A DNA stretch of 64,000 nucleotides from Leptospira limi (GTDB lineage: Bacteria > Spirochaetota > Leptospiria > Leptospirales > Leptospiraceae): positions 930,001 through 994,000 of the forward strand of contig NZ_JAMQPV010000001.1 of NCBI RefSeq assembly GCF_026151395.1. The letters run 5' to 3'. A model generated the notes under the pieces. That model did not search any database and was not told where the DNA came from. It worked only from the letters and a program-made list of their open reading frames with translations. The translations under genes and the position numbers were made by a program. This document shows, piece by piece, positions 18,155-27,961 of this stretch (its first letter is position 1; every line of letters starts with the position of its first letter).

Positions 18155-19393
18155 ATGATTGAAGATGATGCACCTATCATAACTGCTTTGGATCTCGGAT
18201 CTTCTCTTATCAAAGTTGTCATTGGACGACTATTAGGAGATCATGAAATTGAAATCATTGGAACTGGAGTTTATCCTTCTACAGGGATCAAAAACGGTTC
18301 TATTGTTAATATCGAAACCACAACTAAGTCGATTATAGAAGCCTTTGGTGATGCAGAACTCATGGCTGGCCAAGAGATAACATCAGTGGTAGTGAATGTT
18401 TCTGGAAAATCAGTACATGGATTTAATGAAAAAGGAATCATTGCTGTTACCAACAGAGAACGGATTGTAAGTGAGATGGATATCATGCGTGTTGTGGAAG
18501 CAGCACAAGCTGTACATGTTCCCAATGACCAACAAGTGATTCATGTCCTCACAAAAGAATTCAAAGTAGATGACCAAGTAAATATCAAAGATCCAATTGG
18601 GATGACAGGTGTTCGTTTAGAAGCCGAAGTTCATATTGTATCCTGTGGAAACACTGCTCTCAATAATATTGATCGATGTGTGGAACAAGCAGGGCTTTTG
18701 CAAATGGATAAGGTATTATCAAGCCTTGCCTCTTCGGAAGCTATTTTGACTGCTGGTGAAAAAGATTTAGGAACAGCAGTTGTTGATATTGGCGCAGGCA
18801 TTTGTGATATCATCATTTATGTAGATGGAGGAATTGCATTTTCCTCCGTTGTACCGTTTGGTGGATTTCATATCACAAGTGATATTTCCATTGGTCTTAA
18901 AACCACTGTAGAAACAGCAGAAATCATCAAAAAACGATATGGCCATACAAGAATTGATATGGTGGACCCAACAGAAAAATTTGAAATTCCATCCATATCA
19001 GGTCGACCATCTCGTTCTGTATTCCGCCAAGAACTAGTTGAAATTTTAGAACCTAGGGTTCGCGAAATTTTAGAAATGATCGACCATGAACTGGTACGAT
19101 CAGGGTATAAGTCAAGTTTGGCGGGAGGAGTGATCTTAACAGGTGGCACTTCTTTATTACAAGGCATTGAATCCACTGCAGAAGAAGTACTTCGATTATC
19201 TGTAGGTCGTGCAAAACCAGCAGGAATGAGTGGTCTTGTGGAAAGAATTGCAAGCCCCGAATATGCAACAGCGGTTGGCCTTATCAAATACAGTTCAAAA
19301 ATACAAAACTTAGAACAAAAAAACATGCATTCCGTTTCCGAAGGAGAAGGATGGATGAAGAAGGTTCGTCGTTGGATGGAGAATAATCTCTAA
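18155..19393 (+). CDS. ftsA: Cell division protein FtsA
   Basis: A 412-residue actin-like ATPase that anchors FtsZ filaments to the membrane. The phosphate-1 motif is [15 protein letters not shown], the 1C insertion domain includes [16 protein letters not shown], phosphate-2 is [12 protein letters not shown], and the adenosine motif is [15 protein letters not shown]. The C-terminal end, [14 protein letters not shown], is a typical amphipathic membrane-targeting helix. It lies between ftsQ (1 base) and ftsZ (10 bases). Confidence 0.97.
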   Translation: MIEDDAPIITALDLGSSLIKVVIGRLLGDHEIEIIGTGVYPSTGIKNGSIVNIETTTKSIIEAFGDAELMAGQEITSVVVNVSGKSVHGFNEKGIIAVTNRERIVSEMDIMRVVEAAQAVHVPNDQQVIHVLTKEFKVDDQVNIKDPIGMTGVRLEAEVHIVSCGNTALNNIDRCVEQAGLLQMDKVLSSLASSEAILTAGEKDLGTAVVDIGAGICDIIIYVDGGIAFSSVVPFGGFHITSDISIGLKTTVETAEIIKKRYGHTRIDMVDPTEKFEIPSISGRPSRSVFRQELVEILEPRVREILEMIDHELVRSGYKSSLAGGVILTGGTSLLQGIESTAEEVLRLSVGRAKPAGMSGLVERIASPEYATAVGLIKYSSKIQNLEQKNMHSVSEGEGWMKKVRRWMENNL

Positions 19394-19403
19394 GGAAAAA
19401 TGA

Positions 19404-20594
19404 ATGTTATACCTAGAAGAAGAAAAAACTAGCCCAGCTATTATCAAAGTCATTGGAGTTGGTGGTGGTGGAATGAACGCCGTCACAAGAATGGTACACT
19501 CCAAAATGACAGGTGTTGACTTCATTGTGATGAACACCGACGAACAAGTATTACTCAAATCTCCTGTCGAAGTCAAAATCCAATTGGGGAATAAAGTGAC
19601 TCGTGGTATGGGTGCTGGTGGTGATCCAGAACTCGGAGAAAAAGCGGCTTTAGAAGATAAGGAACGGATTGTTGCTGCCTTAAAAGGTGCCGACATGGTG
19701 TTTGTCACTGCCGGTATGGGTGGTGGAACAGGAACAGGTGCTGCTCCGATCATTGCAGCCATTGCAAAAGAATTAAAATGTTTAGTGGTTGGTGTTGTGA
19801 CTGTCCCTTTTTCATTTGAAGGGAAACGTAGAGCAGAACTTGCCAAACAAGGAATTGACCAACTCCGTGCCAATGTAGATACCCTTATCACCATTCGTAA
19901 TGATTCTATTTTCCAAGTAGTTGATAAAAATACTCCCGTGGACATGGCCTTTCGGGTGATCGATGACATCTTGTTAAATGGTGTTCGTGGCATCAGTGAT
20001 ATCATCAACCATCCAGGAATTATCAATGTGGATTTTGCCGATGTAAAAACCATTATGAAAGACACGGGTGATGCGATTTTGGGAGTAGGGGAAGGGCGTG
20101 GGGAAACACGTGTTTCTGAGGCAGTGGAACAAGCGATCAACAATACCTTGTTAGAAGATTCTAGCATCCAAGGAGCTAAATCACTTCTCATCAACGTAAC
20201 TGGTGGAAACGATCTCACCATCCATGAATGGAATGAAGTTTCTCAAATTATCACTGCACAAGCAGATCCAGATGCCAATATCATCATTGGTCTCAATGAA
20301 GACCAAAGCCTATCCGACCAAATCCGAGTGACTGTGATTGCTACAGGTTTCTCTAAAAAAGGAAAACAATACCAGAGAGAACAAAAGGTAGTTGGATCTG
20401 AAGAATCGATTTCCCCTATGGTTTATCTCAAAAAATCGGATGAAAAAGAATCTGGATTTTCAAAAGAATCAGAAGTCCCAAGAGGGATTCGCCAAGGGAA
20501 TCGAAGTTTTGGGGCACAAAAACAATCCTCCCCATTTCAAAATTATGGAGAGGATTATGATATTCCTGCTTTTTTACGTAGGAAAAATGATTAA
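19404..20594 (+). CDS. ftsZ: Cell division protein FtsZ
   Basis: A 396-residue tubulin-like GTPase that forms the division ring. The nucleotide pocket is seen at [12 protein letters not shown] (about residues 16-27) and the signature [12 protein letters not shown] (about 104-115). The synergy loop [11 protein letters not shown] is present, and a variable linker precedes the C-terminal conserved peptide YDIPAFLRR, which binds FtsA. AAGGA lies a few bases before ATG 19404. Only 16 bases separate its stop from the convergent lipoprotein gene, with no terminator visible. Confidence 0.98.
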   Translation: MLYLEEEKTSPAIIKVIGVGGGGMNAVTRMVHSKMTGVDFIVMNTDEQVLLKSPVEVKIQLGNKVTRGMGAGGDPELGEKAALEDKERIVAALKGADMVFVTAGMGGGTGTGAAPIIAAIAKELKCLVVGVVTVPFSFEGKRRAELAKQGIDQLRANVDTLITIRNDSIFQVVDKNTPVDMAFRVIDDILLNGVRGISDIINHPGIINVDFADVKTIMKDTGDAILGVGEGRGETRVSEAVEQAINNTLLEDSSIQGAKSLLINVTGGNDLTIHEWNEVSQIITAQADPDANIIIGLNEDQSLSDQIRVTVIATGFSKKGKQYQREQKVVGSEESISPMVYLKKSDEKESGFSKESEVPRGIRQGNRSFGAQKQSSPFQNYGEDYDIPAFLRRKND

Positions 20595-20610
20595 TTTAAA
20601 ATAAGAACTG

Positions 20611-22020
20611 TTAGTTGGAGTAGGATCTCACCGATACGAATAAAGGTTTTCCTTCTTCCACTAACAATTTTTTTGGTGCACTTGTCACAACAGAACCTGG
20701 TGATTCTACTTTAAAATCGTATTCCCCAGGAGCTAAAAAGATCCGTTTTACTTGGAAATTGGAAGGAATGGTCCTCCAACAACGAAGGTCTGGTGCAATG
20801 GTTTGTGAAACCGCAAGACCTGCGGCAGCCCCTGCTGCGACACGAATGAGACTCGAAACTAGGTCATTATTATTTTTCCCTTTACCACCAGATTCAATGG
20901 CTCTTGCCATCGCTTCTGAAGCAATCACGGCTGCCACTACCTTAAGAGATAAGGAAGTTAAGTTTTTGGTAATGAGAGATTTGTAGTTCTCATTAAAATT
21001 GTTCATCGCTGTTTCGGAGTAATTGTTCATGATGTCGGAATACCCAACATCCACTCCATTGATGTAATATCGTTTGGGAAGGGAACCTTTTGGGTCTCTT
21101 TCTTTATAAATGGGAATTGGATTTTCTGCTACAGAAAGCGCAGCAATGGCTCCAGCGAGGGAGGCACCAGCTCCTTTTGCACGAAGACCAACTTCTACGG
21201 CACCACGAAGGGCAGCAGCAAAGTATTCATCTTCAATGAGTTTTCCCCTAGACATCTTGATCGCAGATTTTCCTGCCTCGTGAATGATGATGACTTCTGA
21301 AAGTTTTTCATTTTCAGGTGAAGTTCTTTGCATGGAACGATTGTAAGCTTGTAAGCTAGATCGACCTGCAGAGTATCTTGACTGGTCTGAGGAATCTCCT
21401 TCGCGGTAAGCTAACATATATCTGTCGGCAATTAGGTTTTGGCTTTTGCCGATGAGTTGTTCCATATTTTTGTATTGAACTCTTGCATCATTATAACGAC
21501 CAAGTTTTTCAGATACATACGCATCGATGAGACGAGCTGCATTGTTTTGGCGGTATTCTGCTGCCAAAAAACGCATTTCTTTCAGTTCAAAATCCAATCG
21601 TCTGAAATAAATTTTTGCGTTATTAGTGTCACCTTGTAACAGGTAATTGTTCGCAATATAAAACTTAATCATTACCCTTTCAAAATCTTCCCCAGTATAA
21701 TTGGATTCGTTATCGGATAGGATAAACGAAAGTCCAGACCGCGTCATACTGACTTTGATATTGTCTGCAATGTCTTCTGCTTCTTTGAAAACTTTATTGG
21801 AAGTGACATAGTCACCTTTGGTATGAAAGATCATACCAGCTTCCATCAAAAATAGAAGTTTGTCCTTATTGGATGAACCTTCAAACAGTTCTCTAATTTT
21901 AGGAATGGCAGAATCATAATCCTGTCCGTAGTATGCTGATTCGGTTGCTTGGATGACTTTGTTGTAATCACTGGCACAACCGAGAATGAGAAGAAAAAGA
22001 AAGAGAAATGATTTTTTCAT
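20611..22020 (-). CDS. COG3014-like lipoprotein with TPR-type repeats
   Basis: A 469-residue lipoprotein: MKKSFLFLFLLILGCAS gives Cys15 as the lipidated residue. The N-terminal half has TPR-like helical repeats (DYDSAIPKIRELFE, GDYVTSNKVFKEAEDIAD, LLQGDTNNAKIYFRRLD). The middle has a small-residue-rich stretch (GAGASLAGAIAALSVAE, VAAGAAAGLAVSQ), and the end LRCWRTIPSNFQVKRIFLAPGEYDF matches what I recall of the COG3014 family. That family is often found beside LpoB-like lipoproteins, as here (16 bases from the upstream LpoB-like gene). The function is unknown; a role in cell-wall synthesis or envelope assembly is inferred from this pairing. Confidence 0.8.
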   Translation of the reverse strand: MKKSFLFLFLLILGCASDYNKVIQATESAYYGQDYDSAIPKIRELFEGSSNKDKLLFLMEAGMIFHTKGDYVTSNKVFKEAEDIADNIKVSMTRSGLSFILSDNESNYTGEDFERVMIKFYIANNYLLQGDTNNAKIYFRRLDFELKEMRFLAAEYRQNNAARLIDAYVSEKLGRYNDARVQYKNMEQLIGKSQNLIADRYMLAYREGDSSDQSRYSAGRSSLQAYNRSMQRTSPENEKLSEVIIIHEAGKSAIKMSRGKLIEDEYFAAALRGAVEVGLRAKGAGASLAGAIAALSVAENPIPIYKERDPKGSLPKRYYINGVDVGYSDIMNNYSETAMNNFNENYKSLITKNLTSLSLKVVAAVIASEAMARAIESGGKGKNNNDLVSSLIRVAAGAAAGLAVSQTIAPDLRCWRTIPSNFQVKRIFLAPGEYDFKVESPGSVVTSAPKKLLVEEGKPLFVSVRSYSN

Positions 22021-22036
22021 GCAATAGTGGAAGGGA

Positions 22037-22615
22037 TTACCAACTAACCCCTTTGTTTCCTCGAACTGCTAATTTTCTATACGATACCTTTTCTGACCAA
22101 ACCGCAATGGTGGTTTCCACTTCTACAAGTTCGATGTTAATTGACTGTTCAACGATTTTTTCTCCATTGGATGTGAACATGTTTTCATTGATGTCACAGC
22201 GAACAAAAAAGTTAGGAGATTTCAGTTTTCCAATGGATAAACGATTGGAAGTGAGTCCGGACAAACTGAACTGAATTTCATTGAGAGATTGTTCTCTTGT
22301 TTTGGTACGAACTGTGTAAATTTTGTTTTTGATGAGTTTGGATACAAACGCATTGTCAAAAAGTTCTGTTTGGATTTGTTCTGATGTATCGTTACGTGTA
22401 GGGAAGTGTGCCACAAAAACACCTTCTTCATGTGGGTTTTCTTTGAAGTACTCCCCAATTTGGCCTGCTAATTTTTCGGCCGCTTTCACCAATTCTTGGC
22501 TAGTCAGTCCACCTGAGTCGGAGATATAATCATCAGCATTGTCGAGTCTTTTGGGACTGGAACTGCATTGGAATAAGAATCCTACTAAGAGAAAGGAGAA
22601 TAGAATTTGTTTCAT
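22037..22615 (-). CDS. LpoB-like penicillin-binding-protein activator lipoprotein
   Basis: From ATG 22615 the product is a 192-residue lipoprotein with lipobox LLVGFLFQC. The fold pattern fits the LpoB/COG3417 group: ELFDNAFVSKLIKNKIYTV for the first helix and strand, FSLSGLTSNRLSIGK, and the terminal pair IELVEVETTIAVWSEKVSYRK, which matches the usual pattern in which a ligand-type strand ends in IVW. LpoB activates class A penicillin-binding proteins from the outer membrane in enterobacteria; whether this relative does the same is inference. A longer reading frame reaches back to 22660, but the lipobox position and the GGGG ahead of 22615 favour the shorter form. Confidence 0.75.
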   Translation of the reverse strand: MKQILFSFLLVGFLFQCSSSPKRLDNADDYISDSGGLTSQELVKAAEKLAGQIGEYFKENPHEEGVFVAHFPTRNDTSEQIQTELFDNAFVSKLIKNKIYTVRTKTREQSLNEIQFSLSGLTSNRLSIGKLKSPNFFVRCDINENMFTSNGEKIVEQSINIELVEVETTIAVWSEKVSYRKLAVRGNKGVSW

Positions 22616-22650
22616 AACCCCACTTATATGGGGGATGGAAACATGTCTTG

Positions 22651-23403
22651 TCAATTCCAAAAATCCGATTTCAATTCCTCGATTTTAGAACTACGATAAA
22701 AAGTTTTTTCCTCTTCGGACATTTCCTTCATTTCCCTCTCATAGAGTAACTCGACTACCTGTCGGTAGAAGGAAGGGCTTTCCCAGGCTTGGATGTCCCA
22801 TTTTTCCTGTTGGTAAAGTGTTTCTTTTTTACGAAGGAAAATTCGTTTTCGTTCTCTTGCATAACTATAGGGATTTCTCTGAATGTAATCTTCCAAAAAA
22901 GACAATAAAATCACAGGTGGAGAAGTGGGGTGTTTTGGAAAAAGTAGTTCATTTAAAAATTTGGGAAATATTTCTTCTTTTAGGCGATTTACAGCCGTTA
23001 GTTTTTCATATTGGGAGAGGGAAGGAGAAGATTCAATTTCCAAACTTTTGTCCTTCCAATTCATAAAAGCGACATAGACAGCATACAAAACATGCCCTCT
23101 TTCATCTGGAAATTCTTGGAGTAAATAACGATATGTTTCTTCTCTGTCTCCATTCCATAGATAGGATTCCTTACCTCGAATGGTTTCCAAAAAATCCCTA
23201 AGGTCACTTGGATACCCTGGCCCTTTTAGGACCTCTGGGCGATTTTGTAACCTCTGCCAATAGATCTCGGAATGTGAATCAAAGGAGGATTCTTTGGGAT
23301 TCTCTTTGGCTTTTTTGAGAAAAAGGATATAGACAAGACCACCAAGTAAGAAGGAGAGTAGAATTGTGATGAATAGGATGAAGATGGTTTTCTTTTTGTT
23401 CAT
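22651..23403 (-). CDS. Membrane-anchored protein of unknown function
   Basis: About 250 residues from ATG 23403. One N-terminal membrane helix (TIFILFITILLSFLLGGLVY) is followed by a charged helical domain rich in Glu, Arg, Tyr and Trp, with no motif I recognise. It ends 35 bases before the LpoB-like gene on the same strand and probably starts that three-gene transcript. The open frame continues upstream to 23484, but those codons overlap the divergent lipoprotein gene. No clear ribosome-binding site precedes 23403 or the neighbouring ATG at 23409, so the start is uncertain. Confidence 0.65.
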   Translation of the reverse strand: MNKKKTIFILFITILLSFLLGGLVYILFLKKAKENPKESSFDSHSEIYWQRLQNRPEVLKGPGYPSDLRDFLETIRGKESYLWNGDREETYRYLLQEFPDERGHVLYAVYVAFMNWKDKSLEIESSPSLSQYEKLTAVNRLKEEIFPKFLNELLFPKHPTSPPVILLSFLEDYIQRNPYSYARERKRIFLRKKETLYQQEKWDIQAWESPSFYRQVVELLYEREMKEMSEEEKTFYRSSKIEELKSDFWN

Positions 23404-23884
23404 TGGCATTGTGTGTATGGACTTTGCCTGTGCGAAAAAATCCAGTGAAGATTCAAATTCAGAACTTTTGAGTACGTTACTCACTCAAGGGAGCCCTGTG
23501 CAATCTGCTTGTCAAAGATTTATTCTGACAGAAGCAAATTGTGTGGCAGTAGCTGACATAAGTACAAACGTTTGCCCAGGTCTAATCTCCAAATTAAAAG
23601 CACAGATCCAGCCAAGAGAATTGAGTACGGATTCAGTCGCTGTCTTGTATTTTGATTGTTTTTCGAAAATCAACTTAACTTATAATATTGCAAAAGCATG
23701 TAACCAGAGTTCATTTGCCTCCAATTCCGAATATAGAAGAGTCCAACGTACAGGAACTTCCTCTGCGGAAACTTCATGGCAAGAAGCAATGAACCAGTGT
23801 GGTTCTCTTGAGAATTCCGTTCCACCCGTTGATTCGGGACTTCGTGAAACAGACACCGTACTCGGGTCTGACCCTTTCCAATGA
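23369..23884 (+). CDS. Cysteine-containing putative lipoprotein
   Basis: About 171 residues. The N-terminus NRMKMVFFLFIGIVCMDFACAKK is a signal sequence with two possible lipidated cysteines; the second (FAC-AKK) is the more likely. The mature part has further cysteines (SACQRFI, EANCVAV, NVCPGLI, YFDCFSK, KACNQ, NQCGSL), which suggests disulfides in an oxidising compartment. No family is recognised. AAGGAG lies 9 bases before GTG 23366 and 12 before ATG 23369, so either may be the start. The start region overlaps that of the divergent membrane-protein gene by about 35 bases. Confidence 0.72.
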   Translation: MNRMKMVFFLFIGIVCMDFACAKKSSEDSNSELLSTLLTQGSPVQSACQRFILTEANCVAVADISTNVCPGLISKLKAQIQPRELSTDSVAVLYFDCFSKINLTYNIAKACNQSSFASNSEYRRVQRTGTSSAETSWQEAMNQCGSLENSVPPVDSGLRETDTVLGSDPFQ

Positions 23885-23903
23885 TTGTTAATAGGAGTAT
23901 AAA

Positions 23904-24890
23904 ATGTCACTAGTCACAAATGACCAATTGGTTCAAAAATTAAATCCCATTTACCTTCCTCATGAAATTGAAGAACGCATACTTCCATTGGCGGAAGAAA
24001 TTAACCGTTTGAAAAAAGAAAAAAATGCCGTGATCCTTGGTCATAATTATATGACACCCGATGTATTTTGGGGAGTGTCCGATATCATTGGTGATTCTTT
24101 GTATCTTTCCAAAATGGCGAAAGAAACAACCGCCTCAATGATATTGTTTAATGGAGTACATTTTATGGCTGAAACTGCCAAAATTTTATCTCCTGAAAAA
24201 AAAGTACTCATTGCTGATCCCAAAGCAGGTTGTTCTCTTGCTGAATCCATCACACGCGAGGATGTCAAAGCGTTAAAAGCAAAATACCCTGGTGTACCTG
24301 TAGTTACGTATGTGAATTGTTCGGCGGAAGTGAAGGCAGAAACGGATGTTTGTTGTACTTCAGCAAATGCCGTACAAATTGTAAATGCTGTGGAAGGGGA
24401 TACGGTTATCTTTTTACCGGATGAATACTTAGCAGGCAATGTTCGCAACCAAACGACTAAAACAATCATCTCACATCCTGGCAGATGTATGGTTCACGAA
24501 ATGTACACTCCAGAAGATATCCGCTCCACAAAACGTTTGTTTCCTGGTGGAGTCACTGTCATTACTCACCCTGAATGCCATGAAGATGTCGTTAAAGAAG
24601 CAGATTTTTCTGGTTCGACCTCGCAGATGGTTGATTTCATTCGGAAGAGTAAAACTGATAAAATCATGTTAGTGACAGAATGTTCGATGGGAGATAATTT
24701 ACGTGCTGAATTCCCTGAAAAAGAATTTGTCTCTACATGCCAAACATGCCCTCACATGAAAAAAATTACTTTGGAAAAAGTAAGAGATGCATTACTAAAA
24801 GAACAATTTGAAATCTTTTTGGATGCAGAAGTGATTTCACTTGCCCAAAAATCTGTAAATCGTATGTTAGAGTTGAGTTATAAAAAATAA
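23904..24890 (+). CDS. nadA: Quinolinate synthase A
   Basis: A 328-residue 4Fe-4S enzyme that condenses iminoaspartate with dihydroxyacetone phosphate to quinolinate in NAD synthesis. Family features: [84 protein letters not shown] and [13 protein letters not shown]. The cysteines in DVCC, TECS and CQTCPHM would supply the cluster ligands. AGGAG precedes the ATG. No nadB or nadC lies next to it; ispF follows after one base, so the two are co-translated. Confidence 0.96.
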   Translation: MSLVTNDQLVQKLNPIYLPHEIEERILPLAEEINRLKKEKNAVILGHNYMTPDVFWGVSDIIGDSLYLSKMAKETTASMILFNGVHFMAETAKILSPEKKVLIADPKAGCSLAESITREDVKALKAKYPGVPVVTYVNCSAEVKAETDVCCTSANAVQIVNAVEGDTVIFLPDEYLAGNVRNQTTKTIISHPGRCMVHEMYTPEDIRSTKRLFPGGVTVITHPECHEDVVKEADFSGSTSQMVDFIRKSKTDKIMLVTECSMGDNLRAEFPEKEFVSTCQTCPHMKKITLEKVRDALLKEQFEIFLDAEVISLAQKSVNRMLELSYKK

Positions 24891-24891
24891 T

Positions 24892-25386
24892 ATGTTTAAA
24901 GTTGGAAACGGAATCGATTTTCATAAATTAATCCATGAACCATTTCGCCCCCTTGTCCTTGCGGGTGTGGAAGTGAAATCGGAATTTGCTTTTTTGGGTC
25001 ATAGTGATGCGGATGTAATTTTACATGCAGTGGCAGATGCTATTTTAGGTGCATTGGCCCTTGGTGATATTGGGGTTCATTTCCCTGACACCGACCCACA
25101 GTATAAAAATATGAAATCCTCTGTGATCATTGATAAATGTTTAGAACTCCTAGAGGAAAAAAAATTCAAACTCATCAATGTAGATTGTACATATGTTGGT
25201 GATCATCCTAAAATAAATCCCATCCGTGCTGAACTCAATGCATCTTTGGCGAAAATCACAAAACTTCCGTTAGACTGTGTTTCCATTAAGGCGACAACTT
25301 CGGAAGGGATGGGAGCTTTAGGTAGAAGTGAAGGTGTGATGGTGATGGCAACTGTGCTCATCGAGAGCACAAAAACACACCATTAA
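24892..25386 (+). CDS. ispF: 2-C-methyl-D-erythritol 2,4-cyclodiphosphate synthase
   Basis: A 164-residue enzyme of the MEP isoprenoid pathway that cyclises CDP-methylerythritol phosphate to MEcPP with release of CMP. The zinc ligands are D9 and H11 (GIDFHK) and H45 ([21 protein letters not shown]). HFPDTD and the C-terminal [15 protein letters not shown] are typical. Its last bases TTAA are shared with the stop codon of the convergent gene. Confidence 0.97.
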   Translation: MFKVGNGIDFHKLIHEPFRPLVLAGVEVKSEFAFLGHSDADVILHAVADAILGALALGDIGVHFPDTDPQYKNMKSSVIIDKCLELLEEKKFKLINVDCTYVGDHPKINPIRAELNASLAKITKLPLDCVSIKATTSEGMGALGRSEGVMVMATVLIESTKTHH

Positions 25387-25838
25387 AATCTTTTTTCTTT
25401 CAAAGTGGCGATGTGGTTTAAATCTGCATCGCTAAAGAATAAAAACAAAAGTTTAGAAAGGAAATTGGGAGCCGTTTGGATTTCCAAAATTCCGTGGATA
25501 CGAACGCCGTTCTCAGTCGGATCCAGTTGGTAGGTTTCTTTTAGCACTTCGTAATGTTTGAAACCTTGGCTTTCGATTTGGAAAGAAATTGTCGGTGTAT
25601 TTGTGACAGAAATTGTTTTGCATTTCACTGTTTCCCCCAAAGATTTTGATTCCCATTCTTCACCCACTACAGGGGCTCGAAAGGATTTAGGTTGGAAGGA
25701 TTCATACAAATTCTTTAAGGTTTGGTCAGGTTTTAATTTAACCTCCCAATGACGCTCCAGACGAGTTTCCTTTTGACCTAAAACAGCAAAAACAAAAACA
25801 AAGAGAAAGATTCCAAAAACCCTTAGATACCAAATCAT
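25383..25838 (-). CDS. Exported or anchored protein of unknown function, SRPBCC-like
   Basis: From ATG 25838 (GGAG directly upstream) it has 151 residues: a hydrophobic N-terminal segment ([18 protein letters not shown]) acting as signal peptide or anchor, then about 125 residues of alternating strands ([59 protein letters not shown]) ending in a helix. The pattern resembles START/polyketide-cyclase-like (SRPBCC) domains, which bind hydrophobic ligands; this is a weak fold guess. A GTG at 25925 would add 29 residues but no signal-like sequence. Confidence 0.65.
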   Translation of the reverse strand: MIWYLRVFGIFLFVFVFAVLGQKETRLERHWEVKLKPDQTLKNLYESFQPKSFRAPVVGEEWESKSLGETVKCKTISVTNTPTISFQIESQGFKHYEVLKETYQLDPTENGVRIHGILEIQTAPNFLSKLLFLFFSDADLNHIATLKEKRF

Positions 25839-25910
25839 ATCTCCATTGAAAAATCTATTGCCTAGGGATCGATTGAAATTTATTTTTCTCCTACCGAAGG
25901 GGAATCTTCG

Positions 25911-25916
25911 GGAGGG
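25911..25916 (+). promoter_or_regulatory. Strong ribosome-binding site ahead of a CTG codon
   Basis: GGAGGG ends eight bases before CTG 25925, which opens the frame of the SpoIIE-TPR gene. No ATG, GTG or TTG occurs in frame between this site and TTG 26126, so the site supports initiation at CTG. Confidence 0.5.
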
Positions 25917-25924
25917 TTTAGCCA

Positions 25925-27961
25925 CTGCATTCTGCTAGAGAAATATCATCAAAACGAGTATCAGGCCTCATCCAAGTATATGAGCGTGAACAAAATCTTT
26001 CGATTCACACGAACCCTTTTCCTGATATTTTAGATGACACCACCTACAATCGTATTCTTAAAGATCCCAATTATTGGATTTCTCAGTCCTTAGAAGACAA
26101 AATCATCCAACAAATTACCTCCTCTTTGGATATTTCGGGAATTTTATACCATGTTGGGACAGAAGCATTGATTACCAATGCCTACGATTTATTACCACAT
26201 GATGATTCTAGGATTGATTTATTGGAAATGATCTATAGGTTACCTATATTGATTGGTCGCCTAACAAGAGCAGTTTATTTAAATGTAAAACCTATTGCAG
26301 ACAAACATGTGAAATTCGTTTTTACATACCTTCCTGAGTTCCAAGAAAAATGGTATGATGCAGTGTTTTTCCAAGGCATGTTAAATGGCCTTGCTGTTCT
26401 CTTTGAACTCAAAGAATTTAATATCCGAATGACAAAAACCAAACTTTTTGGCATCCACGTTTCTCACAAAGAATTGGGTGAGGAAATACAATTTGGTTCC
26501 GACGCCAATGAATACGAATTGGAATGGAAAGATGAAGTTTTGTATTTGTCTAGATCACATCTAACAAAAGAAAATGTTTCATCTCGCCATCGTGTAATGG
26601 TTACCTCTCGCTCAGAAACAACATTGGAAGAGATGTCAATTGTTGATGTAAGAGATGTTGTTGGTAAATCACGTGAACTTGCGATTGAAAATCGTGATTT
26701 GGAAGCAGCCGTTGAAGTACTGAAGTCTTTCAAACAAGAGTTAGAAAAAAAACAACTCTCCATGGCAAAGGACCTTCGCCTTGCAAAAAACATCCAAAAG
26801 GGTTTGATACCTGAAATTATCCCTGATTGGAATGGGATTCAATTTTGGACAGGATTTAGTCCGATGCAAGAAGTGAGTGGCGATTATTACGATTATTTTC
26901 CATACCATACGGATAAGTTAGGTGTTGCTGTTTGTGATGTGTCAGGTCACGGAGTTCCAGCTGCCTTTATCACTGCACTTTCGAAGATGTTATTTTCGAA
27001 TTTTAAAAAGCCAAAACCATCGGAAACATTTAAATTAATCAATCGTGAGTTATTAGACCTTGTCAAACAACAAGGTTACACCACTTGTGTTTACCTTCTC
27101 ATCCACTCTGACTACAAAGTTGTGTATTCAATTGCAGGACATCCAAGACCCATTTTATTCCGCCACCGAACTGGCAAAGCAGAAGTCTGCGAAGGTGAAG
27201 GAACATTTTTAGGAATGTTTCCTGATGCTGGAGATACATACCGCGACTTACACCTCCAATTAGAACCTGGAGATAAATTATTCTTATACACAGATGGATT
27301 AACAGAAGCTGAGAATGATCTTGGTCATGCATTCGGAGAAAGTAAACTTTTACAATTGATCGAAGAAAATGCAAATGCCTCAATCCAAGAGACAGTTGAA
27401 TCCATCATGAACCATCATAGAGAGTTTACGATGGGAACAGATGCAATGGATGACATCACTTTACTTGGATTACAGTTGTCACCACGACTGGAAGAGTTTC
27501 ATCAGATTAAACGACGAGGTGATCAGGCCTATCATCAAAAAGATTACAATTCTGCAGTCAATTGTTATGAAAAGGCACACCAAATTTTACCAAGAGAACT
27601 GAATACCCAATTGGCATATGGAAAAGCTTTGGCATACTACGGAAAATTTGATGAAGCAATTGGGATGTTGGAATCTTATAATAAATTTAAGACCAACCAT
27701 TTTAAATCACATGCAATTTTAGGTTATTGTTATTACCAAGTGGAACAATACGAAAAAGCTGAATTGGAATGGAAAAAAGCTTATTCCATTAATGATTCGA
27801 ACTTATCTAATTTATATAATTTAGCACAACTTTATCGCAAATTGAATCAAAAACAAAAAATGAAAGATGTGATTGATAAAATGAAATACATTGAATCCAC
27901 GTATTTACATATCCTTCCACTGGAAAAAAAGTGGGAGTCATTGCCTGATGAATCGAATTAA
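25925..27961 (+). CDS. SpoIIE-type PP2C phosphatase with N-terminal sensor region and C-terminal TPRs
   Basis: The frame is open from a stop at 25919. With CTG 25925 as start the product has 678 residues; the first conventional codon (TTG 26126) would give 611. The upstream 67 codons read as ordinary protein (IQVYEREQNLSIHTNPFPD). Residues 1-220 are a possible sensor domain of unknown type. A coiled coil leads to the SpoIIE domain (about 283-519) with LRLAKNIQKGL, VSGDYYDYFPY, VCDVSGHGVPAAFITA, YTDGLTEAENDLG and AMDDITLLGL. Two or more TPRs follow (AYHQKDYNSAVNCYEKAHQI, EQYEKAELEWKKAY). It is cytoplasmic and probably controls an anti-sigma antagonist pathway. Confidence 0.88.
   Translation: MHSAREISSKRVSGLIQVYEREQNLSIHTNPFPDILDDTTYNRILKDPNYWISQSLEDKIIQQITSSLDISGILYHVGTEALITNAYDLLPHDDSRIDLLEMIYRLPILIGRLTRAVYLNVKPIADKHVKFVFTYLPEFQEKWYDAVFFQGMLNGLAVLFELKEFNIRMTKTKLFGIHVSHKELGEEIQFGSDANEYELEWKDEVLYLSRSHLTKENVSSRHRVMVTSRSETTLEEMSIVDVRDVVGKSRELAIENRDLEAAVEVLKSFKQELEKKQLSMAKDLRLAKNIQKGLIPEIIPDWNGIQFWTGFSPMQEVSGDYYDYFPYHTDKLGVAVCDVSGHGVPAAFITALSKMLFSNFKKPKPSETFKLINRELLDLVKQQGYTTCVYLLIHSDYKVVYSIAGHPRPILFRHRTGKAEVCEGEGTFLGMFPDAGDTYRDLHLQLEPGDKLFLYTDGLTEAENDLGHAFGESKLLQLIEENANASIQETVESIMNHHREFTMGTDAMDDITLLGLQLSPRLEEFHQIKRRGDQAYHQKDYNSAVNCYEKAHQILPRELNTQLAYGKALAYYGKFDEAIGMLESYNKFKTNHFKSHAILGYCYYQVEQYEKAELEWKKAYSINDSNLSNLYNLAQLYRKLNQKQKMKDVIDKMKYIESTYLHILPLEKKWESLPDESN

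Noticed and set aside
18868..19326. A 152-codon minus-strand frame opposite ftsA
   Set aside because: It lies wholly inside a well-supported gene on the other strand and has no own ribosome-binding site or recognisable motif.
19310..20221. A 303-codon open frame on the minus strand opposite ftsZ and the end of ftsA
   Set aside because: It is antisense to clearly conserved genes, shows no domain or signal, and is explained by the codon bias of the true frame.
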